Source: Sulfolobales archaeon (GTDB lineage: Archaea; Thermoproteota; Thermoprotei_A; Sulfolobales; AG1). From it: 41,814 nucleotides of DNA. Under the pieces are notes generated by a model that worked only from the letters and a program-made list of their open reading frames with translations, was not told where the DNA came from and did no database searches. Location: the NCBI GenBank assembly GCA_038881635.1, contig JAVZPJ010000011.1:1-41814 (forward strand), written 5' to 3'. Within the stretch, counting starts at the first letter, position 1; every line of letters starts with the position of its first letter. The position numbers and the translations under genes are program-made. Shown in pieces: positions 16,813 through 26,151 of this stretch.

Positions 16813-17780
16813 GCTATCCACTTCCTCTAATACCTCTCATGGTTCTAGCCTCTATCATAGCATTCCTACTCCTAAGCTTCTTCTTCGAGTGGGTAGAGAG
16901 AAAAACTCTAGCGAGAATTCAGAAGAGAATCGGACCATACTTCACAGGCCCGGGAGGAGTTCTTCAACCATTAGTAGATTTTCTCAAGCTACTAAGCAAG
17001 AAAGAGCTGATCTCTGAAGGAACAGATATTCTTCTCTACAGGCTTTCAGCATTGATCGGTGTCATCATCCTAGCATATGGATTCCTCTACATACCATTCT
17101 TCTCCACAGACCCTCTCCTAAGCTTCGAAGGAGATCTACTGATGATAATACTCGTATTCATCCTAACCTCCTTCTCATATCTTATCGCGGGAACATCTGT
17201 TAGAACTCCATTCACTCTGGTAGGCACGAGCAGATTAATAGTCCAGTACTCTCTATACGAGCTTCTATACCTCTCATGCTTCGTCATAGTATTCTTCCAA
17301 GTAGGCTCTCCAACAATCTCAGAGATAGTCCGCTACCAGGAGCAGAGCATGCCTCTCATAATATTCCAGCCACTAGGATTCATCGTAGCAGTACTCTCTC
17401 TCCTAGCAAAACTCGAGAGACCTCCCTTCGACCTTCCACATGCTAAGCAAGAGATTGCCGCAGGCTGGATGAGCGAGCTCTCAGGCAGAACTCTTGCCTT
17501 CATAAGACTATCTAACAACATGGATCTAACTTTAAGCACACTACTCATCGTAGCCTTCTTCCTCGGAGGAGGATCCGGGCCTATGACCTCTACAACACCG
17601 ATTCTATGGCCTGTATACTTCCTGATCAAAGCTCTAGCCGTTCTAATCCTACTCACACTCATAGAAGGAATTGCTGTGAGAGTTAGAAGCATGTATCTTC
17701 CCATGAGACTTGCTCTCCCACTCTCATCCCTACTAGTTGTTCAAGCGATACTAGTCATAGGCTGGAGGATGGGATTATGA
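16809..17780 (+). CDS. NuoH/HyfC-like membrane subunit
   Basis: A protein of about 323 residues with roughly eight helices. The H-subunit signature is near the N-terminus: ERKTLARIQKRIGPYFTGP, then GVLQPLVDFLKLLSKKE. A second family motif follows in LERPPFDLPHAKQEIAAGW. Known: this subunit links the catalytic module to the antiporter-like pumps and lines the quinone or proton funnel in complex I. The start was placed at ATG 16809, in an ATGA overlap with the large subunit stop and with GGAGG nine bases upstream. The ATG at 16800 lies inside that ribosome site. Confidence 0.92.
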   Translation: MSYPLPLIPLMVLASIIAFLLLSFFFEWVERKTLARIQKRIGPYFTGPGGVLQPLVDFLKLLSKKELISEGTDILLYRLSALIGVIILAYGFLYIPFFSTDPLLSFEGDLLMIILVFILTSFSYLIAGTSVRTPFTLVGTSRLIVQYSLYELLYLSCFVIVFFQVGSPTISEIVRYQEQSMPLIIFQPLGFIVAVLSLLAKLERPPFDLPHAKQEIAAGWMSELSGRTLAFIRLSNNMDLTLSTLLIVAFFLGGGSGPMTSTTPILWPVYFLIKALAVLILLTLIEGIAVRVRSMYLPMRLALPLSSLLVVQAILVIGWRMGL

Positions 17781-18148
17781 GAAGAAGATATGGAAACATG
17801 GTTCTTGAAGCTATAAGAAGTCTTCTTAGAAAACCAGAGACTCTACCTTCGAAAGAGATCGAGAGAAAGATCTTCACAGAAGAGTCTAGAGGGATCCCGA
17901 CTCTTATAGCAGATAAATGTATAGGATGTTCTCTATGTGCAATGACCTGCCCCTCTCAGGCTATAACAATGATACCTGGAGGAAAGAGATCTATAGGAGG
18001 TAGAGTTATCGAGATCAAGATCCCGAGCTTCGACTACTCTAAATGCATATACTGCGAGCTCTGCGCCCAGATCTGCAAACAGAACGCTATAGAGATCAGA
18101 AAAGATCAGGATCCTATAATAATCATGAAAAATGGTGAGAGCCGATGA
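17777..18148 (+). CDS. NuoI/HycB-type 2[4Fe-4S] ferredoxin subunit
   Basis: 123 residues with two [4Fe-4S] motifs: CIGCSLCAMTCP (Cys48-58) and CIYCELCAQICK (Cys90-100), where the usual proline after the last Cys is Lys. It would take electrons from soluble ferredoxin and hand them to the small subunit. A ~30-residue N-terminal amphipathic part probably lies on the membrane. It overlaps the H-like gene and the J-like gene by ATGA junctions. No NADH-binding E/F/G subunits are present in the window, so ferredoxin is the likely donor. Confidence 0.92.
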   Translation: MRRRYGNMVLEAIRSLLRKPETLPSKEIERKIFTEESRGIPTLIADKCIGCSLCAMTCPSQAITMIPGGKRSIGGRVIEIKIPSFDYSKCIYCELCAQICKQNAIEIRKDQDPIIIMKNGESR

Positions 18149-18600
18149 ATGATATCTCATCAGCTCTCGCAGTGTTGGGAGCTATGTTCATAATATACTC
18201 GCTAATTAGCATTAGATGGTCTGTATGCGTGATCTCGATCTTCTTAGGCTCTCTACTTCTAGGTACTTCAATAGCTATCAAAGTAGAACCCATGGCTGGA
18301 CTAGCTGTGATCATTATATACAGTGGAGGGCTTACAGCTCTCACATATATAGCATCTATTCTGCTCAGTAGAAGAGAGATCGAGATAAAAACGATCATGA
18401 GATTAGTAGAAGTAGTAGCACTACCACTTCTCATATCAACTCTATTCTCAATCACTCTCCTAGTAAAAGATTTAGAGAGTAGGATAAGCATCACAACCCC
18501 GGTCTTCTCAATAGGTTCTCTTGATATAACCTCCCTCTCTATAGCTCTTGTAATGAGTGTTGGAGTCATAATCATCCTACTCGGAGGTGGTAGAAGATAG
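18145..18600 (+). CDS. NuoJ-like membrane subunit
   Basis: 151 residues with five hydrophobic segments. The stretch AVIIIYSGGLTALTYIAS matches the helix 3 region of NuoJ, where a Tyr-x-Gly-x2 pattern makes the pi-bulge involved in coupling. It starts in an ATGA overlap with the ferredoxin subunit and its last base is the first base of the K-like start codon. In Mbh-type hydrogenases the equivalent position is taken by an MrpA-tail protein. Here the sequence looks closer to NuoJ, though this needs profile comparison. Confidence 0.8.
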   Translation: MNDISSALAVLGAMFIIYSLISIRWSVCVISIFLGSLLLGTSIAIKVEPMAGLAVIIIYSGGLTALTYIASILLSRREIEIKTIMRLVEVVALPLLISTLFSITLLVKDLESRISITTPVFSIGSLDITSLSIALVMSVGVIIILLGGGRR

Positions 18601-18878
18601 TGTTATTATCAGATCTCATAATATCATTCCTACTCGTGAGTGCTGGCATAGCTTCTATACTTATCTATAGAAGTCTCTTCAGATTTATCCTAGGAATCTT
18701 CTCAGCATCTCTAGGAGCAGTATATCTTCTCTCATCACTACAATTCTCATCTCCGGCTATAGTGATCATAGCAAGCATTCTAGGGATCTCTGAAGCAGTT
18801 CTAATATCATTTCTACTCTCTCTTGCTAGAAGCAGAAGAGTAGAAGATTTCGATGAGTTAAGAGAACACTCGGGGTGA
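18600..18878 (+). CDS. NuoK/MrpC-like membrane subunit
   Basis: 92 residues with three hydrophobic helices, the length and topology of NuoK/MrpC. ILGISEAVLISFLLSLAR in the third helix carries a glutamate in the position typical for the family's buried carboxylate, and the charged tail (RSRRVEDFDEL) is cytoplasmic. The GTG start shares one base with the preceding stop (TAGTG). Its place between the J-like and L-like genes is the same as in Nuo and Mrp operons. Confidence 0.82.
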   Translation: MLLSDLIISFLLVSAGIASILIYRSLFRFILGIFSASLGAVYLLSSLQFSSPAIVIIASILGISEAVLISFLLSLARSRRVEDFDELREHSG

Positions 18879-18884
18879 GATCCT

Positions 18885-20564
18885 ATGAACACTTCCTCAA
18901 TCCTACTACTAGTTCTCTCAATGAACAGCTTCATAGCCTCTGCTCTGATACTTCTCTTCAGAAGGAGAATAATAGCTGAGATCCTGGCAAACGCTTCAGC
19001 ATTTCTCTCTCTAGCGATCTCAGCATATCTCATGATATATGAAAGACTACCCATACAAGTATCAATACTTCCACACATCTCTCTATACATGGACAAGCTC
19101 TCCGCAGTATTCTCTCTAGTCATAGGTCTCATAGGATCTGCTGTCACCATGTACAGCATTGAATACATGAGAGAAGCTAGAGATTTCACAAGATACTACT
19201 CTCTAATATCTCTCTTCATAGGAGCCATGCTAAACCTGGTTCTAGCATCCGACATAGTATACCTGCTTCTCAACTGGGAGCTCGTAGGATTATGCAGCGC
19301 TCTTCTAATAGCATACTGGTGGGAGAAGAGAGAAGCTAGAAGAGCTGGGATGAAGGCTCTTATAATGACCAGAATAGGAGATATAGGTTTGATAGCTTTT
19401 GCATCAATCTCGATATACTATGGATTCTATAGTATTCCAGAAATCCTAGGATCTCAAGAGACAGCCTTAAAACTAGCTCCATTCCTACCACTCCTAGTAC
19501 TCGCAGCAATAGGAAAATCAGCTCAATTCCCACTACACACATGGCTGCCAGATGCTATGGAGGGACCTACAACTGTTAGCGCACTTCTCCATGCAGCGAC
19601 AATGGTTAAAGCTGGAGTATATCTAATGCTTCGATTCCACCCGATTCTCATAGAGAATCAGATGACTACAACCCTGCTCTTCATATTATCTCTCATAACA
19701 ATCTATCTATCATCTCTCGCAGGACTTGTTTCAATGGATATAAAGAGAATTCTCGCTTACAGCACTATCAGCTCTCTATCTCTCATGTTCCTAGCCATAT
19801 CAGTAGGCGAGCTCTACATAGCTCTTCTCTATCTATTCAACCACGCTCTATTCAAAGCCTTGCTATTCCTAACAAGCGGTAGTGTAGAACACTCTCTACA
19901 TACAAGAGATATATCAAAGCTGAGAGGACTTTGGGCGAGAGGATTCAGAATCGAGACAATAGGCTTCCTAGCTGGAGCTCTCAGCGCTGCAGGACTTCCT
20001 CCTCTCTCCGCAGGACTTGTAAAAGAAGAACTTCTCATCGGAATATCATCTGAGATGACACTAGTAGAACGCTACCTAGTTACAAGCACTATATCATTTC
20101 TAATGTCTCTCTTCATAATGAGACCCTTCGTACTATCATTCATAAGCACTATAGAAAGAGAGAGCAGAGATGAGAAGATGAGAGAACCTATAATGAATGG
20201 TGTTAATCTGATCCTCCTTATAACGACCCTCACAGCATTCATCCCTACATATATTATCTCAGAGTATCTCGGGGTAGGATATTTAAAATCTGAGATTCAT
20301 GTAGCTCCAATACTTGGAGTATTACTTGGAATAATATGCGCATTTCTAATACCAAGGATCAGATTAGAGATAAGTGATCTCATGAGGAGATTCGTGGAAA
20401 CCTCTCTAGGACTTGATCTCATCTACAATAGATTGGGAGAGGTATTCTACGAAAGTTTATCTATTAAGAGTTCTAGAGTTAATAGTGGCAGAGCTTCTCA
20501 AGGTCTGAAAGGACTGATAATCATCATCATTATAATAACCTTGATCGTGGTGATCTCCTCATGA
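18885..20564 (+). CDS. NuoL/MrpA-type antiporter-like subunit
   Basis: 559 residues and about 14-15 helices. Proton-channel residues are visible: the glutamate helix LLNWELVGLCSALLIAYWW, LLHAATMVKAGVYLMLRF with the broken-helix lysine, and FNHALFKALLFLTSGSVEH. Shorter than NuoL (~610), it still has a C-terminal amphipathic part and a final helix (about 540-558), which may act as the lateral arm. It would translocate H+ or Na+ driven by hydrogenase turnover. The ATG follows GGTGAG. Confidence 0.92.
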   Translation: MNTSSILLLVLSMNSFIASALILLFRRRIIAEILANASAFLSLAISAYLMIYERLPIQVSILPHISLYMDKLSAVFSLVIGLIGSAVTMYSIEYMREARDFTRYYSLISLFIGAMLNLVLASDIVYLLLNWELVGLCSALLIAYWWEKREARRAGMKALIMTRIGDIGLIAFASISIYYGFYSIPEILGSQETALKLAPFLPLLVLAAIGKSAQFPLHTWLPDAMEGPTTVSALLHAATMVKAGVYLMLRFHPILIENQMTTTLLFILSLITIYLSSLAGLVSMDIKRILAYSTISSLSLMFLAISVGELYIALLYLFNHALFKALLFLTSGSVEHSLHTRDISKLRGLWARGFRIETIGFLAGALSAAGLPPLSAGLVKEELLIGISSEMTLVERYLVTSTISFLMSLFIMRPFVLSFISTIERESRDEKMREPIMNGVNLILLITTLTAFIPTYIISEYLGVGYLKSEIHVAPILGVLLGIICAFLIPRIRLEISDLMRRFVETSLGLDLIYNRLGEVFYESLSIKSSRVNSGRASQGLKGLIIIIIIITLIVVISS

Positions 20565-21868
20565 ACATGGAGTCTCAGATTCTCATTCTCATACTCATAT
20601 ACACGATTCTATCCTACACCATATACTCCTTCTCAAGAAGATTCAGAGATACATCTATCACTCTACTTTCAATAATAACAGGAGTTTCAATAGCTTATCT
20701 CTCTATCGAATCTAGAGGTGTGGGAGGTCTAATAGGTTTAACAGGATCAATAACACTACTAGTGTCACTAGCAATAGCCGAGATCTATAAGATAGAGAAG
20801 AGAGCTATGCTCTCAATACTAGGAGTATACTTCCTATCAACCTCACTTCTCATCCTAACCACAGATAGCATTCTAAGACTTTTCATATACTGGGAGATAG
20901 TTGCAATGCTAATGATCGGAAGTCTAGCTCTCTACAGAAGTAGAGACGGCTATGAAGCCGCACTTAAGTACGCAGTCATATGCCTTCCAGGCTCTATAAT
21001 AGGTCTCATAGGCTTGATACTAGCTGTCTCGGAAACAGGATCTTTAACCTTTCCATATATCCTCTCCGAAGCCAGCATCATTTCTAAAACTCTCATGGTG
21101 ATAGGCTTTGGAACTGAGATAGCTTTATTCCCAATGTACATATGGCTTCCCAGTGTTTATCTAGGTATGCAACCTCTTCTTCTAGCGATCGAGGTTGTTT
21201 CAATACTCCCTGCAACATCTTATATTATAGGAGTTATAGCTTCTACAAATCCTGTGATAGCTGTGTCAACTTCAACTCTAGCTCTCCTAGGATCTCTTAT
21301 AGGATCTCTCTCAGCCATTGTACAAAGAGATCTGAGAAGACTTCTAGCTTATAGCACTCTCGCACACACAGGATACATAGTTCTAGGAATCTCTGTAGGA
21401 ACCACTCTGGCTACAAGCTACGCCATATTACACATGATCGCACATGGAATTCCTAAGGCATCACTACTAGCAGTAGCTTTCATCCTTCTAACAAGATCAG
21501 GTGCAGACGATCTGAAAAACTTATCAAGCTTAGGAGGAGAGTATAGATTCATATCAATAGGAGGAGCTCTAGCACTTCTAGGACTACCACCATTCCTCAG
21601 CTTCTGGAGCGAGCTCTATATATTCCTAGGAACATTCTATGCTGGAATCATGTGGAGCATGCTAGCCATAGTCTATGCAATCGTGATCATCCTCTCAACA
21701 GGTTATGCCTTCAGAATAGTATACGCATACTCTGGAGAATCAACTGAGAAAAAAGATGTGGGAAGAGATCTCTCAGGAATCCTAGTTCTAATACTCTTCC
21801 TACTCTCACTACTCTTATCACCTTTACAAAGCCTGATACTTCAATACTTTCTAGGATTCTCTCCATAG
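20561..21868 (+). CDS. NuoN/NuoM-type antiporter-like subunit
   Basis: A 435-residue, roughly 12-13-helix protein of the proton-pumping antiporter family. Seen: IYWEIVAMLMIGSLALY (channel glutamate), KYAVICLPGSIIGLIGL, QRDLRRLLAYSTLAHTGYIVLGIS and HMIAHGIPKASLLA with the lysine helix. It is the second pump-like subunit and the last gene of the operon, joined to the L-like gene by ATGA. Two antiporter-like subunits sets this apart from Ech (one) and puts it between Ech/Mbh and complex I. Confidence 0.9.
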   Translation: MNMESQILILILIYTILSYTIYSFSRRFRDTSITLLSIITGVSIAYLSIESRGVGGLIGLTGSITLLVSLAIAEIYKIEKRAMLSILGVYFLSTSLLILTTDSILRLFIYWEIVAMLMIGSLALYRSRDGYEAALKYAVICLPGSIIGLIGLILAVSETGSLTFPYILSEASIISKTLMVIGFGTEIALFPMYIWLPSVYLGMQPLLLAIEVVSILPATSYIIGVIASTNPVIAVSTSTLALLGSLIGSLSAIVQRDLRRLLAYSTLAHTGYIVLGISVGTTLATSYAILHMIAHGIPKASLLAVAFILLTRSGADDLKNLSSLGGEYRFISIGGALALLGLPPFLSFWSELYIFLGTFYAGIMWSMLAIVYAIVIILSTGYAFRIVYAYSGESTEKKDVGRDLSGILVLILFLLSLLLSPLQSLILQYFLGFSP

Positions 21869-21903
21869 AAGTATTCTGAGTCATTCAAAACCTCAAAAAG
21901 TTT

Positions 21904-22401
21904 CTAGATCTCAGTATATTCTCTGAGTATCAAATTCATTGAACTGATAAATCTCTTAACAGGTGGAGATAGCTCTTCTCCGATATAGAATCTCTCACCT
22001 CCTATACCTATGATAGTGATCTTCTTAAGAGGAGCACTAGCTTTTAAAATCCTGAGAACCATAGAAATAGGAATTCTATGAGACCAAACAATCTTCTCAT
22101 CCAGATCTTCTAAATCCATTAAGAAAACCCTTCCAGCATTCTCAACTCCAAGAGCTGCGGAGTCAAGAATTAAAAGTCTCTCAGGCTTCTTCCTCATAAT
22201 TCTATCAAGACAGTTCTCAAGTCCTTCTTCGCATAGGATTATCTTCTCTTCCTCTGTAAGATCTCGTAGAATACTGCAGAGCTTTAGAGCTGCAGCATCA
22301 TCAGATCTGAATCGAGTCCCAATACATATGATAAGAGATGTGCAAGTTCTAATCTCCTCCAGTATTAGATCTGCTAGTTCTTTCTCTGATAATTCTCTCA
22401 A
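21904..22401 (-). CDS. HycI-type [NiFe] hydrogenase maturation endopeptidase
   Basis: 165 residues. ICIGTRFRSDDAAAL (about 30-44) aligns with the N-terminal Ni-binding motif, with Asp39 in place of HybD Glu16 but without the usual glycine after it. LLILDSAALG supplies the second Asp, and WSHRIPISMVLRIL the conserved His. It is convergent with the group 4 hydrogenase operon and most likely processes that enzyme's large subunit, as HycI does for HycE. Together with the protease at 5956-6477 there is one processing enzyme per hydrogenase. Confidence 0.85.
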   Translation of the reverse strand: MRELSEKELADLILEEIRTCTSLIICIGTRFRSDDAAALKLCSILRDLTEEEKIILCEEGLENCLDRIMRKKPERLLILDSAALGVENAGRVFLMDLEDLDEKIVWSHRIPISMVLRILKASAPLKKITIIGIGGERFYIGEELSPPVKRFISSMNLILREYTEI

Positions 22402-22594
22402 GTTTCATCATATAACTATTTAAATCCTTGAATATTTAGAATATTTATGAAGACCGAGATACTCTAGATGTCATGACTTGGAATATTTAGATGTTATTAG
22501 CTTAGATCTGTATGAGAGTATCATGGTGTGAGAATGCTACAATCAGAATCTGAAGAGATCTATAGATCTCTAGCTCTCTCACAGAGATCTTATA

Positions 22595-23653
22595 ATGAAG
22601 ATCTGGAGAATATATTCTCTAAATCCAAGATCTCCCAGAGATCCTAGGAGGAGAAATATCCTGAACACAGAGAGATCTATCATACTCGGAGTAGATTCAG
22701 GAGCTACGAAGATAGAAGTAGCTGTAGTAGATCTCGAGGGCAGACTTCTAAACCTGATCCGAGAAGAATCCTCTGGAAATCCTGCTTCAATAGGTTTTGA
22801 GAGATTTACAGAGAATATATCAAGAGCTCTAGAGAAGACCCTAGAAAGATTCCAAGGATATCGTGTGATAGGCTTAGGCATAGGACTGGCAGGATTTCTA
22901 GAAGGCTTCTGGAATGAGAGTATAAGGAAGATACTCTCAAGAATCCTAGGAGAAGATCTCAGAATAATAATAGTTGAAGACATCCACGCATCACACATCT
23001 CCGCACATCTATTCGGAGACGGAGTAATAGGTGTTCTAGGTACCGGGAGTAATTTCTATGGAGTATGCAGAGGTAGAAGCTGGAGAGTTGGAGGGTGGGG
23101 TCATCTTGTGGATGATAGAGGAGGAGCCTATAGTATTGGAGTTCAAGCTCTTTCGAAAATCTTCAGATCTATTGATGGTAGAGCTGATCACACGATTCTA
23201 CTAGAGTACGCATTAAAACACTATAATGCTTCAAATATTCATGAGCTGATCTACAGAATATACTCTTCTCCAGATCCTAAGAGTCTGATAGCTTCATTCG
23301 CACCTAAGGTATTCAAAGCATTTCTAGAAGAAGATCCTGCTGCTGTAGAGATTATAAGAAGTGAGGTGAGAGAGATCTCTCTAGCTATAGCAACCATCAT
23401 GAAGAAGATCCAATGCCTCAACATCCCTACAGCTCTGACAGGATCTGTTTATAAAGAGAATAGATCTCTGCTTAAGAAACTCGTAGAAGAAGATCTGAGT
23501 ATGAGATTCAATATATCAATAGATATAAAGGATCAGATCATAAGAGAATCATGTGCATCTGCACTGATAATTCTGAGAGAGATAACCAGAAGATCCTTCG
23601 AAGAAAAACTAGAGAATATAATCAGATCATGCGCTCAAAATCCTGTCTCTTGA
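22595..23653 (+). CDS. BadF/BadG-family ATPase, probable N-acetylglucosamine/hexosamine-type kinase
   Basis: A 352-residue ASKHA-fold protein. Phosphate 1 motif is ILGVDSGATKIEVAVVD, and the phosphate 2/adenosine region is VIGVLGTGSNFYGV followed by GGWGHLVDDRGGAYSIG. These are typical of eukaryotic-type GlcNAc kinase and archaeal broad hexokinases. No cysteines of the (R)-hydroxyacyl-CoA dehydratase activators are seen at the subunit interface positions. ATG 22595 gives an Arg/Pro-rich 22-residue extension not seen in the family. A strong AGGAGGAG (22646-22653) lies seven bases before an in-frame CTG at 22661, where homologous sequence begins. Confidence 0.78.
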   Translation: MKIWRIYSLNPRSPRDPRRRNILNTERSIILGVDSGATKIEVAVVDLEGRLLNLIREESSGNPASIGFERFTENISRALEKTLERFQGYRVIGLGIGLAGFLEGFWNESIRKILSRILGEDLRIIIVEDIHASHISAHLFGDGVIGVLGTGSNFYGVCRGRSWRVGGWGHLVDDRGGAYSIGVQALSKIFRSIDGRADHTILLEYALKHYNASNIHELIYRIYSSPDPKSLIASFAPKVFKAFLEEDPAAVEIIRSEVREISLAIATIMKKIQCLNIPTALTGSVYKENRSLLKKLVEEDLSMRFNISIDIKDQIIRESCASALIILREITRRSFEEKLENIIRSCAQNPVS

Positions 23654-23862
23654 GATCCTGCTGAGAAATCCTAAGAAGAATGCAATAGATCAGCAGTGCG
23701 ATAATATGTGAAACTTCTCATCTGATAAGGATCAGGAGCTTGAGCATGCTTCTTCATAGATCTCGAGAGAGATATTAAACTCTATAACTGCGACTCCTCT
23801 TACATCGAGGATTATCAAGATATTTTAATAGGATGCATATGTATTATTAGCGTAGAAGAAGA

Positions 23863-25095
23863 TTGAAGCATGAGAGATTTATCTGGAGAATTCTCGCTAT
23901 AGAGATCTATATCCCTTCAGTACTTCTAGCAGTATCAAGAGGTATCATAATAACAGCTCTCCCCATATATCTTCTCATACATGGATACCCGTATACCATG
24001 GTTAGCATGGTGATATCATCTGTTAACATAGGTGCTCTCGCAATAGACTTTCTAGCTGGATTTCTCCTCTACATCTTAGGATTCAGAAGACTTAACACAC
24101 TCGCGATAACCCTGATACTACTCTCAATATTCGGAATCCTAATACTCAATGAAAACTACCACCTACTACTAGTACTCCTCGCATTCTTCGGCGTTGGTAG
24201 AAGTCTGTGGTCTATGTCTAGGAAGTATTTTATAAGTGCTCACATACCTTATGAATTTAGAGGAAGAGCTTCATCATTTATAGGAGCTTCTGAGAGGATC
24301 GGATTATTCGTAGGACCTCTAATAGTTAGCATAGTACTCGCACTAGCTGATGTCTTTCATGCATTGATAATCTCCACGATCATAGCCTTACTAGTTCTAC
24401 TACTAGATCTTCTACCTAGAAAAGAGCTTGAGAATAGCCGGAGCAGTACCAACCCTATAGAAAAATATGATCCCATAGATCCTCAATATAGATCTATCAT
24501 AGAAGAGATCTCATCACTACTGGGATTTAGATTTATAATGCTATACACAGCCTTATTCATGATACAAGGCATCAGATCTGTTAGACAACTCATGCTACCA
24601 TCAATAGGACTAGATCTCGTAGGATTAGAATCATCCTTAGTAAGCCTAGTTATAGGAGTTGCAGGAGCATTCGACGTATTAATGGCATACCCGGCAGGAT
24701 ATATAATGGATAGGAAGGGGAGAATCTACGCAGTATCCACGAGCTTCACCATAATCTCACTCTCCTACATAATACTCTCGCTATCTAGAAGTCCTGCAGA
24801 ATTCATTTTCGGAGCATTAATACTGGGAGTAGGCAACGGGCTTGGTGCCGGGAGCATGATAACTATGGGTACAGACATATATAATATAATTAGAAGAGAG
24901 AAGCAAGCAGTAATATTCTTAACACTCTGGCAGTTAATAGGAGATCTAGGCACTGTTATAATGCCTATTCTAATAGGCTTCATAGCATCATCACAAGGTC
25001 TTGTAATAGCATGTCTCATAAGCTCAATACTTTCAATAGTATCAGTAGTATTAATGAACCTCTTCGGAAGAGATATATCCTCACTACCAAACTAG
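23863..25095 (+). CDS. MFS transporter
   Basis: 410 residues and about 12 helices, with the loop signatures FRGRASSFIGASERIGLF (mid-N half) and GYIMDRKGRIYAVS (between helices 8 and 9, the second MFS signature). A hydrophilic linker at about 190-215 joins the halves. The TTG start at 23863 directly follows an in-frame AGA run after a stop. The upstream TATA-like TATTTTAATAGG is about 35 bases away. Substrate unknown. It follows the sugar kinase on the same strand by 209 bases, which hints at, but does not prove, a sugar role. Confidence 0.83.
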   Translation: MKHERFIWRILAIEIYIPSVLLAVSRGIIITALPIYLLIHGYPYTMVSMVISSVNIGALAIDFLAGFLLYILGFRRLNTLAITLILLSIFGILILNENYHLLLVLLAFFGVGRSLWSMSRKYFISAHIPYEFRGRASSFIGASERIGLFVGPLIVSIVLALADVFHALIISTIIALLVLLLDLLPRKELENSRSSTNPIEKYDPIDPQYRSIIEEISSLLGFRFIMLYTALFMIQGIRSVRQLMLPSIGLDLVGLESSLVSLVIGVAGAFDVLMAYPAGYIMDRKGRIYAVSTSFTIISLSYIILSLSRSPAEFIFGALILGVGNGLGAGSMITMGTDIYNIIRREKQAVIFLTLWQLIGDLGTVIMPILIGFIASSQGLVIACLISSILSIVSVVLMNLFGRDISSLPN

Positions 25096-25263
25096 TGATC
25101 CTATCTATAGATTCTACAGATCCTCGATATATAGTATTCATATGAAGACATTCTCTCATTCTGAGAGATCCTTCTAGGTATAAAATATATGAGAAGGCCG
25201 AGATCAAATAATAAGATAAGATATGATTAATAGATTGAATCGAAAGATTTTAAACATAGACTT

Positions 25264-26142
25264 CTAAGACCTTATCTGATAACTTCTCAGAGATCTTATT
25301 CTCTCTAGAAATATTCTAACCTTATCTCCTTCTCTTCTCATAAAATCTCTCCATTCATCTTCCGAGAAAGCTTTATTCCAAGGCTTTCCTACAACTCTGA
25401 TCTTGTTTCTCTCAATAAACGCTATATCTCCTCTTCCATACACACAATATTTACATGCTACACATGGTATTTCCGGACATGTTAAAGCATTCCCTCTATA
25501 AGTGGTTTCAATACCAGCTTCTAACCACTCTTTCATTTCGGCTATCCTAGATATATCTGGCATAGTATGATCTGTTGATGCATAGAGTGCTACATTGCTT
25601 CTTCTCCTAAGCTCATTTAATCTATCGAATAACTCTTCTGCAAGTTTTCTCGGGTTGGATAATTCGATCTCTCTATAACTTTTCTCAACTCTATCAATCC
25701 ACCAGCTTCTAGTATAGCTCCATATTCTTACACCTTTCTCTCTCAATAAGTCTGAGAGTTCTAACCATAGATTCACATAATCTGGATGATAGAAGTCTCC
25801 CACTACATGAAGCCTCAGTAGAACCTCTCCTCTATAGAATTCTTTCTCAAGAAACTCTCTAGAGTAGAATTCTATCTCATCAATCACTTTCTTAACAAAT
25901 TCTCTTGGCTTGTAAAGAGCTATTCTGATAGCTCTATTCATTGCATCTATAGAACTGATATCCTCAGAAGGAGGCTTGTCAATACCATAACAATTCTGAA
26001 GACACCACACACTAGCACCAGGACATGTTCCGTAGAGAAAAGCCTTAAGACCAAAACCTCGTGGGATTCCTCTAGGTAGATTTATATGAAGAACTTTACC
26101 CATCTTACTATTACCTAAGACTATGATACCTTCTCTAAGCAA
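25264..26142 (-). CDS. GP88-like protein with two cysteine clusters
   Basis: 292 residues. It resembles the GP88 family, named from mycobacteriophage gene 88: TCPGASVWCLQNCYG (Cys40, Cys47, Cys51), then LRLHVVGDFYHPDYVNLWLE, a signature strand-helix, then VRIWSYTRSW. A second cluster TCPEIPCVACKYC (Cys223, 228, 231, 234) lies near the end. The seven cysteines suggest an Fe-S cluster or zinc. Function unknown in the family. The TTG start has GAGGTG five bases upstream. The gene begins nine bases after the phosphoribosyltransferase stop, so the two form an operon. No other phage-like genes are nearby. Confidence 0.72.
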   Translation of the reverse strand: MLREGIIVLGNSKMGKVLHINLPRGIPRGFGLKAFLYGTCPGASVWCLQNCYGIDKPPSEDISSIDAMNRAIRIALYKPREFVKKVIDEIEFYSREFLEKEFYRGEVLLRLHVVGDFYHPDYVNLWLELSDLLREKGVRIWSYTRSWWIDRVEKSYREIELSNPRKLAEELFDRLNELRRRSNVALYASTDHTMPDISRIAEMKEWLEAGIETTYRGNALTCPEIPCVACKYCVYGRGDIAFIERNKIRVVGKPWNKAFSEDEWRDFMRREGDKVRIFLERIRSLRSYQIRS

Positions 26143-26151
26143 CGCGACACC

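Noticed and set aside
14264-21868. Reading this operon as respiratory complex I (Nuo/Fpo)
   Set aside because: The large subunit keeps CGIC and DPCFSC nickel ligands, and an endopeptidase gene follows. Complex I NuoD lacks both features. No NADH or F420 input subunit is present.
14264-22401. Formate hydrogenlyase
   Set aside because: No formate dehydrogenase catalytic gene (molybdopterin type) lies in or next to the operon.
25264-26142. Integrated phage, because of the GP88-like protein
   Set aside because: No integrase, capsid or terminase-like gene, no att-like repeats, and base and codon use match the neighbours.
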